Source: an uncultured Burkholderiales bacterium
Lineage (GTDB): Bacteria; Pseudomonadota; Gammaproteobacteria; Burkholderiales; Burkholderiaceae_D
Direction: 5' to 3'
Assembly: GCA_903904635.1 (NCBI GenBank)
Contig: CAIVDH010000027.1
Span: 1-6,209, forward strand
DNA: 6,209 bases
Shown: positions 1-6,209 of the stretch, piece after piece
How the letters are laid out: each line of letters begins with the position of its first letter
Position numbering within the stretch: position 1 is the first letter of the stretch
Notes under the pieces: model-generated
The model's database searches: none
What the model was told of the DNA's origin: nothing
What the model saw: the letters and a program-made list of their open reading frames with translations, nothing else
Made by a program: the position numbers and the translations under genes

Positions 1-1716
1 GAAAAAAAAGAGTCCGTTACAGGAAATGCTGATTCACCCCTGACGGCAAATAATAAAAACGATGTAAAGACAAACTCAGGTAAGTCTGTTCAACCCGGAG
101 GTGCCCATACAGGACCTGCAATACTTGCCGTGAGCGCCAAGTCTGAAAAGCCGGGCGCTGAATCGGCAAGTGGTTGGCAAAAAAATTATGGTTCAATAAA
201 TAAATTAGAAATCAAGAATGTAATCTTGCCTTCATCTGATCCCATCTTATCGCCAAGGGCCTCTTCATCATTAAGCATGGGGACGAATCGCAGCATTTTA
301 ACGAGTACGGATAAGAAAAATTCTCCAATGTCATCTCCCGCCAGTCTCAGTCTCGCGCCTACAACTATGCCGACGACAACGAATATGACGACAACCACGG
401 CAACTACGACAACTACGACAACAGCAATAACTGTAACCACTACTGCAAAAATGGTAACTGCAAACGTGGATCAAAAAGTGAATAAAAACTCTCCCGGCGC
501 GATAGCGAGTTCCTTAATTAAAGCTGAGACAGCAGTGCAAGGTATTCCGTATAAAAAACTAATGACACCAAGTACGGTTGATCGGTTTTTGCGTGGAAAA
601 GTATATGACGAAGGTGTCAATCTCATCGAAGCCCAATTAGTGCCATTCATAGAAAATCAATTCGATACCAGTGAATACGGTAATCTATTCCGAGGACTTG
701 ATAAGCAATTTATTGCGGTGCAGCCTAAGATCGAGAAATTGAGAAATACCATTAAAGCTGAGATGGCAAATCCAATTGAATATACGGATGCGATTTTGCA
801 GAAAGATCCGCGATTAGCAAAAATACTCGATCCTGTAATCAGCCCCTTGATTAATTACATAACAAGTGACGATACGATCAAAGGTAGTAATTTGCCTGCA
901 CCATTTATGCAATTACTTAAAGAGATAGACAATGAAATTCTTAAATGGCAAAAAATATTAACTGAAGATGCAAACAAATCAGGTGCTACGGCCCCCTTAC
1001 AAGCCGATGTAGATGCCGCCAGAAAAAATGCCATGGTAGCGTTGATAGGAATTCGCAGCCTGTCGGTAATGCTGAGTAAATCACATGGTAGTCAGGTAGG
1101 GGGCATATTTTCTATGCTTGAAAATCATTTGATAAAAACTATTAATAAAAATTGTGTGGGTTTGACGCAAAATATTATGAGCTGCCCAAATGATAAATTT
1201 GAGCAATTGCTCTCTGAAAAAAGGGGGCAACATATCAAACGTAAACATTCAATGAAAATGAATGCGCCAGATGAAAACTCAAAAAAACTATCGTCTTTAT
1301 CGAAGAAACAATCGCAGCTTGCTATGTCGCCGCGCGGTCCAGTTCAAAGTTTAAGTGAGTTGGAAATAGAAGCCGATAATAAAACTATCGAGCATAACAA
1401 AATGCTGTTAGTGCTTTTTGTAAAAAAATATAATTTAAACAGTGTTGACGACGAATTCTCGTTTCAGTTTCAAAAAAAAATGACACGATATATCGACGAA
1501 GGAGGAAAAAATCTTAGCGAAAGAGCCGTTAAAAAGGAATGTTTAGCATTATTGACGACATATATGAAATCTATGAAGCAGAGTAATCAGCAACCAAGTA
1601 TGGATTTAAACCATCTGTACCAAAGATTGGCAGGGTATTCTTTTGGGGAGCTTGAAGAGGAACAAAATCCCAATAGGGTAGCGAGTCCCAAAAGCGCGTA
1701 TCTCAAAAAACAATAA
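1..1716 (+). CDS. Large unrecognised protein, 5'-partial; Thr-rich tract and helical domain with RasGAP-like motif spacing
   Basis: The frame is open from base 1, so the gene starts left of the window; the GTG at 130 is only an internal codon. At least 571 residues are visible (numbered here from base 1). Residues 1-120 are rich in Lys, Asn, Ser and Pro and look disordered. Residues 121-153 are 21/33 threonine. Residues about 175-400 are predicted helical. Residues 406-438 are a Lys/Ser-rich basic linker (KRGQHIKRKHS), and 440-571 form a second, charged helical part. There is no signal peptide or membrane segment in the visible part. The gene is AT-rich compared with its neighbours (841-900 has 23/60 G+C; 4861-4920 has 30/60), which may point to transfer or relaxed composition. 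A cytosolic or secreted effector-like protein is possible. The helical domain is tentatively compared to RasGAP in the findings; I am sure of the coding status but not of the function. Confidence 0.85.
   Translation, partial: EKKESVTGNADSPLTANNKNDVKTNSGKSVQPGGAHTGPAILAVSAKSEKPGAESASGWQKNYGSINKLEIKNVILPSSDPILSPRASSSLSMGTNRSILTSTDKKNSPMSSPASLSLAPTTMPTTTNMTTTTATTTTTTTAITVTTTAKMVTANVDQKVNKNSPGAIASSLIKAETAVQGIPYKKLMTPSTVDRFLRGKVYDEGVNLIEAQLVPFIENQFDTSEYGNLFRGLDKQFIAVQPKIEKLRNTIKAEMANPIEYTDAILQKDPRLAKILDPVISPLINYITSDDTIKGSNLPAPFMQLLKEIDNEILKWQKILTEDANKSGATAPLQADVDAARKNAMVALIGIRSLSVMLSKSHGSQVGGIFSMLENHLIKTINKNCVGLTQNIMSCPNDKFEQLLSEKRGQHIKRKHSMKMNAPDENSKKLSSLSKKQSQLAMSPRGPVQSLSELEIEADNKTIEHNKMLLVLFVKKYNLNSVDDEFSFQFQKKMTRYIDEGGKNLSERAVKKECLALLTTYMKSMKQSNQQPSMDLNHLYQRLAGYSFGELEEEQNPNRVASPKSAYLKKQ
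388..423 (+). repeat. Imperfect 9-base tandem repeat, four copies, coding for threonine
   Basis: Four consecutive 9-base units of the form ACG-RCA-ACN (388, 397, 406, 415) lie in the threonine tract of the first gene. Bases 403-420 contain the perfect duplicate of actacgaca. The unit is a multiple of three, so copy-number change would keep the reading frame. All four Thr codons occur across 361-459 (ACT 7, ACA 6, ACG 6, ACC 2). Confidence 0.7.
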
Positions 1717-1892
1717 TTAACAGCCCGCATCAGGAGCCAGATCTGTACTGGTAACCTTATGTGTCATAAAGAGCCCATGATAAAAATAAGGACGTAAGGC
1801 CGCCGCCCAATCTGAAGCTTTAAATGTGCATTTGAGCCCAACAATCACATTCAAAGTAAAATCCAAGCTTGTTTAATGGATTGGTTGCAAAG
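1717..1892. other. Gap between the first gene and macA; expected site of the macA operon promoter
   Basis: There is no convincing + strand gene here. The three pump genes start after this gap, so their promoter should lie in it, but I see only a weak candidate: TTGAGC at 1832-1837, 17 bases, then AGTAAA at 1855-1860, which matches the -10 consensus at only three positions. I see no rho-independent terminator for the first gene; the short ccag/ctgg inverted repeat near 1738-1752 lacks a T run. The minus strand is open from 1872 to 1717 and is discussed as a finding. A six-codon reading frame (1876-1896) overlaps the macA start. Confidence 0.5.
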
Positions 1893-3212
1893 ATGAGCTG
1901 GTATAAAAAGAAGTGGTTTTGGTTATTCCTAGTGGTCATTTTGCTTGCTGCCGGCACTGGATCGGCATTGTGGCTGAAAAAAGCAGATAGCCCCCAATTC
2001 CGTACTGCCAAAATAGAAAGAGGAACGCTGACTGCTGCCGTTGCCGCTAGCGGCACGCTCGCCCCGGTGATATCGGTTCAGGTCGGTTCTCAAGTTTCGG
2101 GGCAATTAAAAGAAGTCCTGGTTGATTTCAACAGTATTGTCAAAAAAGGGGATCTGATCGCGCGCATTGATCCCGAAACATTTGAATATAAAGTCAGGCA
2201 GGCGCAGGCCGATGTGGATGCGGCACGGGCTCAGGTACTGACGCAACAAGCCACGATTGCCGCACAACGCGCAGCGTTATCGCAGGTGCAGGTCAGCCTG
2301 GTTGATGCACGCCGTGATTTTGAGCGCAAGGAGCTGCTGCAAGCGAAAAATTTTATTTCTGGCGCCGATGTTGATAAAGCAAGAGCGACTGCCAATGCGC
2401 TGGTAGAACAAGTCAAGGCAGCGCAAGCGCAAGTTGAGGTGGCAATAGCCAATGCTGGTAATGTCGCTGCCGTCGTTAAGCAGCGCGAGGCTTCACTTGC
2501 ACAAGCACGGGCTGAGCTGGAGCGTACGGCAATCCGTTCTCCGATAAGCGGTATCGTGATCAAACGTAGTGTCGATAAAGGCCAGACAGTTGCGGCTAGT
2601 CTTCAGGCGCCGGAGCTTTTTATCATTGCAGAAAATCTGACTGAGATGCGGGTCGATACCGCAATTGATGAATCTGAAATCGGGAAAATAAAAATTGGGC
2701 AGCCGGCCACTTTTACGGTCGATGCTTTTCCCGGCAAAACCTTTGAAGGCAAAGTGCAGCAGGTGCGCAAGTCCGCGCTTACTGTCTCCAACGTTGTTAC
2801 GTATCTGGTTGAAGTAACGGCGCCCAATCCTGCTCTTTTACTATTGCCCGGCATGACTGCGAATGTGCGTGTCGTAACCGATGTGCGTGAAGGCGTATTG
2901 AAAGTACCGAATTCTGCGTTGCGATTTAGGCCGCCGCAATCAGACAAAGATAAAAATTCATCGACTACGGGTGAGCGGCAACAAGGTGGTAAGGGCGGTA
3001 AAGGCGGGCCAGGTTCAGCTAGTGCGCGTGTATATCGTCTTGAAGCTGGCCAGCTGGTGAAGCTGCCTGTCAAGCTGGGCGCCACTGACGGACTGATGAC
3101 AGAAGTGGAATCATCCGATTTGCAAGAGGGAACTGAGGTTGTAGTCGGCACTGCTGATGCAGGAGACAAGCGCAAGCCTTCGGCTATGGGCGGTGGTCCG
3201 CGCATGTTCTGA
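1893..3212 (+). CDS. macA: MacA-type periplasmic adaptor (membrane fusion protein) of a tripartite ABC efflux pump
   Basis: The protein has 439 residues; E. coli MacA has about 371. An N-terminal signal-anchor helix (about 9-29, after basic SWYKKK) places it in the inner membrane with the body in the periplasm. The two halves of the lipoyl-like domain are at about 62-95 (VQVGSQVSGQL, then GDLIARID) and 211-233 (RTAIRSPISGIVIKR). Between them is a long Ala/Gln-rich coiled-coil hairpin (about 96-210) that should dock with a TolC-type channel. A beta-barrel domain (about 253-335, ending LPGMTANVRV) and a membrane-proximal domain follow. The extra length is partly a hydrophilic Gly/Lys insertion at about 350-376 (GGKGGKGGPG) and a tail ending GGGPRMF. 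I chose ATG 1893 over TTG 1869 because the basic-plus-hydrophobic N terminus starts there; the ribosome-binding site is weak for both. The ATPase gene follows after nine bases. The family links MacB-type ATPase/permease to the outer membrane and exports macrolides, peptides or glycolipids in different species; the substrate here is unknown. Confidence 0.9.
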   Translation: MSWYKKKWFWLFLVVILLAAGTGSALWLKKADSPQFRTAKIERGTLTAAVAASGTLAPVISVQVGSQVSGQLKEVLVDFNSIVKKGDLIARIDPETFEYKVRQAQADVDAARAQVLTQQATIAAQRAALSQVQVSLVDARRDFERKELLQAKNFISGADVDKARATANALVEQVKAAQAQVEVAIANAGNVAAVVKQREASLAQARAELERTAIRSPISGIVIKRSVDKGQTVAASLQAPELFIIAENLTEMRVDTAIDESEIGKIKIGQPATFTVDAFPGKTFEGKVQQVRKSALTVSNVVTYLVEVTAPNPALLLLPGMTANVRVVTDVREGVLKVPNSALRFRPPQSDKDKNSSTTGERQQGGKGGKGGPGSASARVYRLEAGQLVKLPVKLGATDGLMTEVESSDLQEGTEVVVGTADAGDKRKPSAMGGGPRMF

Positions 3213-3221
3213 TCACATCTT

Positions 3222-3956
3222 ATGACGACTCTGATTCAGACACGTAATCTCAGCAAGCAGTATCAGATGGGTGATTCCCATGTGATGGCCTTGCGTGGTG
3301 TGTCGTTGCAAATTAATCAAGGTGAATTTGTCGCCATCATGGGTGCATCTGGTTCTGGTAAATCTACCTTTATGAATTTACTGGGTTGTCTGGATACACC
3401 CAGTGCAGGTGAATATCAGTTGGCAGGCGAACAGGTGTCAGCGATGAGTAGCGATCAACTGGCAGCGATACGCAATCACCGTATAGGATTTGTATTTCAG
3501 CAGTTTAATTTGCTGCCGCGCACCAGCGCACAGGATAATGTTGAATTACCACTGCTCTATGCATCTACTCCAGCGCGGGAGCGACATGCGCGAGCAATCG
3601 CCAGGCTTAAAGAAGTCGGCCTTGCAGGGCGCGCTGATCATCATCCCTCACAGCTTTCAGGTGGTCAGCAGCAGCGCGTTGCAATCGCAAGAGCGCTGGT
3701 CAATAATCCGGCGCTGATTCTTGCGGATGAACCAACTGGCGCGCTGGATTCCCGTACCAGTCTTGAAATCATGGCATTGCTGCAAAAGCTGAACCAAATT
3801 GGCATGACGATAGTAATGGTCACGCATGAAGCCGATATTGCCGCATTTGCTGCGCGCGTCATCACGTTTCGCGATGGCAGTGTGATCAGCGATATCGCCA
3901 ATAAACCAGATGACGCTGCTGCCAAGCTGACTATGCGGCAAGAGGTCGCTTCATGA
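3222..3956 (+). CDS. macB: MacB-type ABC transporter ATP-binding subunit
   Basis: This is a 244-residue stand-alone nucleotide-binding domain of the MacB/LolD/FtsE class. All the motifs are intact: Walker [10 protein letters not shown] (41-49), Q-loop FQQFNLLP (92-99), signature LSGGQQQR (145-152), Walker B LILADE (165-170) with catalytic Glu170, D-loop GALD (173-176) and switch His202 in MVTHE. It should hydrolyse ATP on the cytoplasmic face and drive the permease encoded next. In E. coli MacB this domain is fused to the permease; here it ends cleanly and overlaps the next gene by ATGA at 3953-3956. The start lies nine bases after the macA stop without a clear Shine-Dalgarno, so translation is probably coupled to macA. 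The symbol reflects homology to the N-terminal part of MacB, not proof of the same substrate. Confidence 0.92.
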   Translation: MTTLIQTRNLSKQYQMGDSHVMALRGVSLQINQGEFVAIMGASGSGKSTFMNLLGCLDTPSAGEYQLAGEQVSAMSSDQLAAIRNHRIGFVFQQFNLLPRTSAQDNVELPLLYASTPARERHARAIARLKEVGLAGRADHHPSQLSGGQQQRVAIARALVNNPALILADEPTGALDSRTSLEIMALLQKLNQIGMTIVMVTHEADIAAFAARVITFRDGSVISDIANKPDDAAAKLTMRQEVAS

Positions 3957-5185
3957 ATCTACTGGCAACTTTGCGGGTTGCGCTCAATGCCTTGCGCGTA
4001 AACATGCTGCGCTCAGCGCTCACGATGCTGGGTGTGATTATCGGCGTGGCAGCAGTGATCACGATGCTGGCAGTCGGTGCTGGTGCTGAAGCCCGTATAC
4101 AACAGCAGATAAAAAGTCTGGGCTCAAATTTGATGATCATTACCGCTGGCGCACGTACGGCCAGTGGCGTTCGTATGGCAACTGGCACGACTACTAGTCT
4201 GACAGAAGATGACGCGGCCGCTATTGCACGTGACATACCCGAAGTCGAAGCGGCAGCTCCATCGAATCGTGGTGGTGCGCAGGTGGTTGTGGGTAGTGCA
4301 AACTGGGCCACGCAAATTTATGGCATTACGCCAGATTATTTTGTGGTGCGTAATTGGAGTCTGGATGCAGGGCGTATGTTTGAATCTAGTGAGCTATCTG
4401 GTTCAGGCAAAGTGGCATTGATAGGTCAGACGGTTGCGCGAGAATTATTTGGAGATACTGATCCACTGGATCAGACCATACGCATCAAAAACGTACCCTT
4501 TACTGTGATTGGTATTTTAAATCGCAAAGGGCAAAGCATGATGGGCCAGGACCAGGATGATGTCATCATGGTGCCGCTCTCAACAGCCCGTAATCGTTTA
4601 TTGGGTGCGACGCAAGGCAAGCTGCGTCAGGTTGGCATGATTCAAATTAAAGTACGTGAAGGTGCCAGCATGGCAGAGAGCGAAGCGAAAATTCGCGAAC
4701 TGTTAAGACAGCGCTTGCGCGCCAGTGGGTCGCAAGAAGATCCGTTCTCGGTATTGAACCTGACTGAAATGCTGCAGACGCAGGAAGAGGCTTCGCGCAT
4801 CATGAGCATACTGCTAGCTGCTGTGGCCTCAGTATCTTTGCTGGTAGGCGGCATCGGCATCATGAATATCATGCTGGTTTCTGTGACTGAGCGTACCCGT
4901 GAGATTGGTTTGCGCATGGCTGTCGGCGCACGCGGCAATGACATTCTGCTGCAATTTTTGGTCGAGGCGATCACACTGTCTATGACGGGTGGCTTATTTG
5001 GTGTGGCGCTAGGAGCATTGGGATCGTGGCTGGTGGCAGCGTTTGCCGGATGGGAGACGCGCATGTCTCCTGAATCGATTTTTCTTGCGGTTGGTTTTTC
5101 TGCTGCCATTGGTATTTTCTTTGGCTTTTATCCTGCTCGCAAAGCGTCTCGCTTACTGCCTATACAAGCTTTGCGTTATGAATGA
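3953..5185 (+). CDS. MacB-type ABC transporter permease subunit, separate from its ATPase
   Basis: The protein has 410 residues and corresponds to the membrane half of MacB. Transmembrane helix 1 is at about 21-44 ([17 protein letters not shown]), preceded by an amphipathic N-terminal helix. Then comes a large periplasmic domain of about 240 residues (45-283), the MacB periplasmic core. Helices 2 to 4 are at about 284-309, 331-363 and 373-393. The conserved cytoplasmic segment [17 protein letters not shown] (311-327) after helix 2 is the expected contact with the ATPase. The C terminus [19 protein letters not shown] is typical of the family and shows the protein is complete. A good Shine-Dalgarno AGAGG (3941-3945) sits seven bases before the ATG, inside the ATPase gene. 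The MacB family works by mechanotransmission, with ATP-driven movement of the periplasmic domain pushing substrate through the adaptor and outer-membrane channel, rather than by moving it across the membrane. Confidence 0.92.
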   Translation: MNLLATLRVALNALRVNMLRSALTMLGVIIGVAAVITMLAVGAGAEARIQQQIKSLGSNLMIITAGARTASGVRMATGTTTSLTEDDAAAIARDIPEVEAAAPSNRGGAQVVVGSANWATQIYGITPDYFVVRNWSLDAGRMFESSELSGSGKVALIGQTVARELFGDTDPLDQTIRIKNVPFTVIGILNRKGQSMMGQDQDDVIMVPLSTARNRLLGATQGKLRQVGMIQIKVREGASMAESEAKIRELLRQRLRASGSQEDPFSVLNLTEMLQTQEEASRIMSILLAAVASVSLLVGGIGIMNIMLVSVTERTREIGLRMAVGARGNDILLQFLVEAITLSMTGGLFGVALGALGSWLVAAFAGWETRMSPESIFLAVGFSAAIGIFFGFYPARKASRLLPIQALRYE

Positions 5186-5453
5186 GTCTGATGATAAGTT
5201 GAGTTGCAGGACGGGTTGTGGTGCCTGCTGTATAGCGCCTTCGATTTCTTCACCCATACCGGGTATGCCTGACGGTAAGCAAGCTGGAGTGCGTTGCGTA
5301 CAATTAGATGCAGATCAGCGTTGTGGTTTGTTCGGTTTGCCTGAGCGACCATCGGTCTGCGTCAGTCTGAAACCGGAAGCGCAGATGTGCGGTCAGGATC
5401 GCTTGCATGCGCTTAATTTTTTGCGGCAGCTGGAGTATCTGACGTCGGTCTGA
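5178..5453 (+). CDS. YkgJ-family (UPF0153) cysteine-cluster protein, putative Zn/Fe binding
   Basis: This is a small soluble protein of 91 residues with the family hallmark CRTGCGACC at its N terminus (Cys10, 14, 17, 18) and further cysteines at 40, 49, 61 and 71. The later ones sit in the family-typical contexts RCVQLD, RCGLFG, RPSVCVSL and MCG. Eight cysteines in 91 residues suggest metal coordination, and the family is annotated as a putative zinc- or iron-chelating cluster protein without an established reaction. I chose ATG 5178, which overlaps the permease stop by eight bases, because the cysteine motif begins nine residues later as in relatives. The open frame to the left (from 5043) runs inside the permease gene and encodes nothing family-like. 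There is no clear ribosome-binding site, so it is probably translated by coupling at the end of the pump operon. A functional tie to the pump is not implied by the family. Confidence 0.88.
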   Translation: MNESDDKLSCRTGCGACCIAPSISSPIPGMPDGKQAGVRCVQLDADQRCGLFGLPERPSVCVSLKPEAQMCGQDRLHALNFLRQLEYLTSV

Positions 5454-5469
5454 TTGATAACACGCAGGC

Positions 5470-5730
5470 ATGCGATTGCTGGTACCCGCACGCAATGCAG
5501 TCGTATTGAGCGAGCCCAAACTGGACAACCTGTCCAGCAATGCCGGCACTGATACGCAATCCGGCAAGATGATAAAACTAGGCAAGCTGATGGCTGAAGA
5601 TTTATTCAACAATATACTTCTTTATACATTCAGACCTGAGGATTTGATGGCGGTAAGCGCAACCTGGAAGCCAACTAAAATCATGACTCTCGCTGATAGC
5701 CTCGTGGTAAGCTTCGAGCCGGAAAAATAA
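5470..5730 (+). CDS. Small unrecognised open frame, 86 codons
   Basis: The frame runs from ATG 5470 to TAA 5730, sixteen bases after the cysteine-cluster gene and on the same strand. I do not recognise a family. The product would be mixed-charge with no signal peptide or membrane helix, and the more protein-like part is the second half (LMAEDLFNNILLYTF, then LADSLVVSFEPEK). The only purine-rich sequence before the start (AGG 5466-5468) is too close to the ATG. ATG 5569 or 5590 would give shorter products of 53 or 46 residues. The first third overlaps two inverted repeats (5521-5537 and 5541-5566), so this stretch may instead be untranslated structured RNA. Coding status is uncertain. Confidence 0.4.
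   Translation: MRLLVPARNAVVLSEPKLDNLSSNAGTDTQSGKMIKLGKLMAEDLFNNILLYTFRPEDLMAVSATWKPTKIMTLADSLVVSFEPEK
5521..5537. repeat. Perfect 7-base inverted repeat with 3-base loop
   Basis: CTGGACA and TGTCCAG flank ACC. In RNA this would be a compact hairpin. There is no T run after it, so it is not a typical rho-independent terminator. It lies inside the small unrecognised frame. Confidence 0.6.
5541..5566. repeat. Perfect 6-base inverted repeat with 14-base loop
   Basis: TGCCGG (5541-5546) pairs with CCGGCA (5561-5566). It begins three bases after the previous inverted repeat, so the two could form tandem stems in a transcript. Confidence 0.45.
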
Positions 5731-5793
5731 CGATTAGCTTGCTAGCTTCATATCCAAAATTTAATTGTTTTTACCTTTGCTGGATATATCTGC
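5731..5793. other. Gap before uppP, no clear promoter or terminator
   Basis: This AT-rich stretch of 63 bases holds the palindrome GCTAGC (5741-5746) and a 7-base inverted repeat ATATCCA (5750-5756) / TGGATAT (5781-5787) with a 24-base loop. If uppP has its own promoter it is here or in the preceding small frame, but no -35/-10 pair with proper spacing stands out. GGA at 5782-5784 is the only ribosome-binding candidate for uppP. Confidence 0.4.
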
Positions 5794-6209
5794 ATGGAAC
5801 TCGACTACGCGTTAAAAATTATCATTATGGGCATCGTCGAAGGTCTGACGGAATTTTTGCCCGTGTCTTCTACAGGGCATCTGATTCTGGCCGGCAGTCT
5901 GCTGAAATTCACTGGTGAAAAAGTCAAAGTATTTGAAATCGTCATTCAGGCTGGCGCCATGCTGGCAGTTTGTTGGGAATACAGGCAGCGCATCATCGCC
6001 GTTGCGAGCGGATTTTTCACGCATCAGGAAGCGCGTAAGTTTGTTGCAAACTTACTGGTTGCATTTTTGCCGGCAGTTGTACTCGGCTTATTGTTTGGCA
6101 AAATGATTAAGGCGCATTTGTTTAAGCCTGTGCCGGTTGCGGGTGCGTTCATTGTTGGTGCTTTTATCATATTGTGGATAGAGCGCAGAAATCGACTAAA
6201 TCCTGTCGC
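5794..6209 (+). CDS. uppP: Undecaprenyl-pyrophosphate phosphatase UppP (BacA), 3'-partial
   Basis: The first 138 residues are present of a protein that is usually 265-280 long; the gene runs off the right edge. UppP is an inner-membrane enzyme that dephosphorylates undecaprenyl pyrophosphate to undecaprenyl phosphate, the lipid carrier for peptidoglycan and other envelope polymers, and raised levels give bacitracin resistance. The first signature is intact: [14 protein letters not shown] at residues 16-29, with the acidic pair Glu16 and Glu20, Ser26 and His29 matching the E. coli active-site residues. The second conserved segment [13 protein letters not shown] (47-59) is present. The later catalytic arginine lies beyond the window. 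Hydrophobic helices follow at about 84-102 and 112-129. ATG 5794 places the signature at the family-usual distance from the N terminus. The sequence is of betaproteobacterial type by my recognition. Confidence 0.96.
   Translation, partial: MELDYALKIIIMGIVEGLTEFLPVSSTGHLILAGSLLKFTGEKVKVFEIVIQAGAMLAVCWEYRQRIIAVASGFFTHQEARKFVANLLVAFLPAVVLGLLFGKMIKAHLFKPVPVAGAFIVGAFIILWIERRNRLNPV

Noticed and set aside
186..440. Minus-strand frame with a Val-rich product
   Set aside because: It is the reverse complement of the threonine tract; the valine run is a mirror of ACN codons.
130..1716. Start of the first gene at the GTG at 130
   Set aside because: The frame stays open to base 1 with similar composition and no ribosome-binding site precedes 130; the gene most likely begins outside the window.
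1869..1892. TTG start giving macA eight more residues
   Set aside because: The signal-anchor begins naturally at ATG 1893 and the extra residues resemble no family N terminus.
2231..3205. Two long minus-strand frames opposite macA
   Set aside because: They mirror a well-supported gene; the Ser/Ala/Thr/Cys-rich translations have no recognisable domain.
3953..3956. A frameshift separating a once-fused macB
   Set aside because: Both proteins have complete ends, the permease has its own AGAGG ribosome-binding site, and ATGA overlap is a normal operon junction.
3490..4421. Several overlapping frames on both strands inside the ATPase and permease genes
   Set aside because: They are shadows of two genes with intact family motifs from end to end.
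4642..5109. Minus-strand frame opposite the permease C-terminal half
   Set aside because: It has no recognisable domain and the + strand frame is clearly the conserved one.
5043..5177. N-terminal extension of the cysteine-cluster gene into the permease
   Set aside because: The extension is out-of-frame permease DNA; the family start fits ATG 5178.
5255..5267. 13-base palindrome CATACC-G-GGTATG as an operator
   Set aside because: It lies inside the cysteine-cluster gene, encodes a Pro/Gly loop and has no promoter around it.
5812..6024. Minus-strand and alternative + strand frames over uppP
   Set aside because: UppP signature motifs fix the real frame; the others are shadows.
1..6209. CRISPR array, tRNA, insertion sequence or attachment site
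   Set aside because: There are no regularly spaced repeats, no tRNA-like cloverleaf, no transposase and no flanking terminal repeats that I could see.

Overview
The window looks like chromosomal DNA from a Gram-negative betaproteobacterium, probably of the order Burkholderiales. This is inferred from the UppP sequence at the right edge (for example the LILAGSLL and [18 protein letters not shown] stretches) and from the MacA-type adaptor with its Gly/Pro-rich tail. No ribosomal RNA or other marker gene is present, so the genus is left open. All supported genes are on the + strand.

Layout: (1) 1-1716 is the 3' part of a large AT-rich gene whose start lies left of the window. Its product has a disordered N-terminal part, a threonine-rich low-complexity tract, a helical domain and a basic linker. 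I do not recognise it with certainty, but the order and spacing of several motifs in the helical part resemble a RasGAP fold, which would be unusual in a bacterium. (2) 1717-1892 is a gap that should hold the promoter of the next operon. (3) 1893-5185 is a complete three-gene tripartite-efflux module: a MacA-type periplasmic adaptor, a MacB-type ATPase, and a separately encoded MacB-type permease. ATPase and permease overlap by ATGA. No TolC-type outer-membrane gene is present. (4) 5178-5453 is a small cysteine-cluster protein of the YkgJ family that overlaps the permease end. (5) 5470-5730 is a small unrecognised open frame containing two adjacent inverted repeats, followed by a 63-base gap. 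(6) 5794 to the right edge is the first half of uppP (bacA), an undecaprenyl-pyrophosphate phosphatase.

Working together: adaptor, ATPase and permease should form an ATP-driven pump that passes a substrate from periplasm or inner membrane to an outer-membrane channel encoded elsewhere. The ykgJ-type gene is probably cotranscribed by position, without an evident functional link. UppP recycles the lipid carrier for cell-wall synthesis and is probably a separate unit. The least ordinary parts are the left-hand gene and the 5454-5793 stretch; the pump and UppP are ordinary family members.
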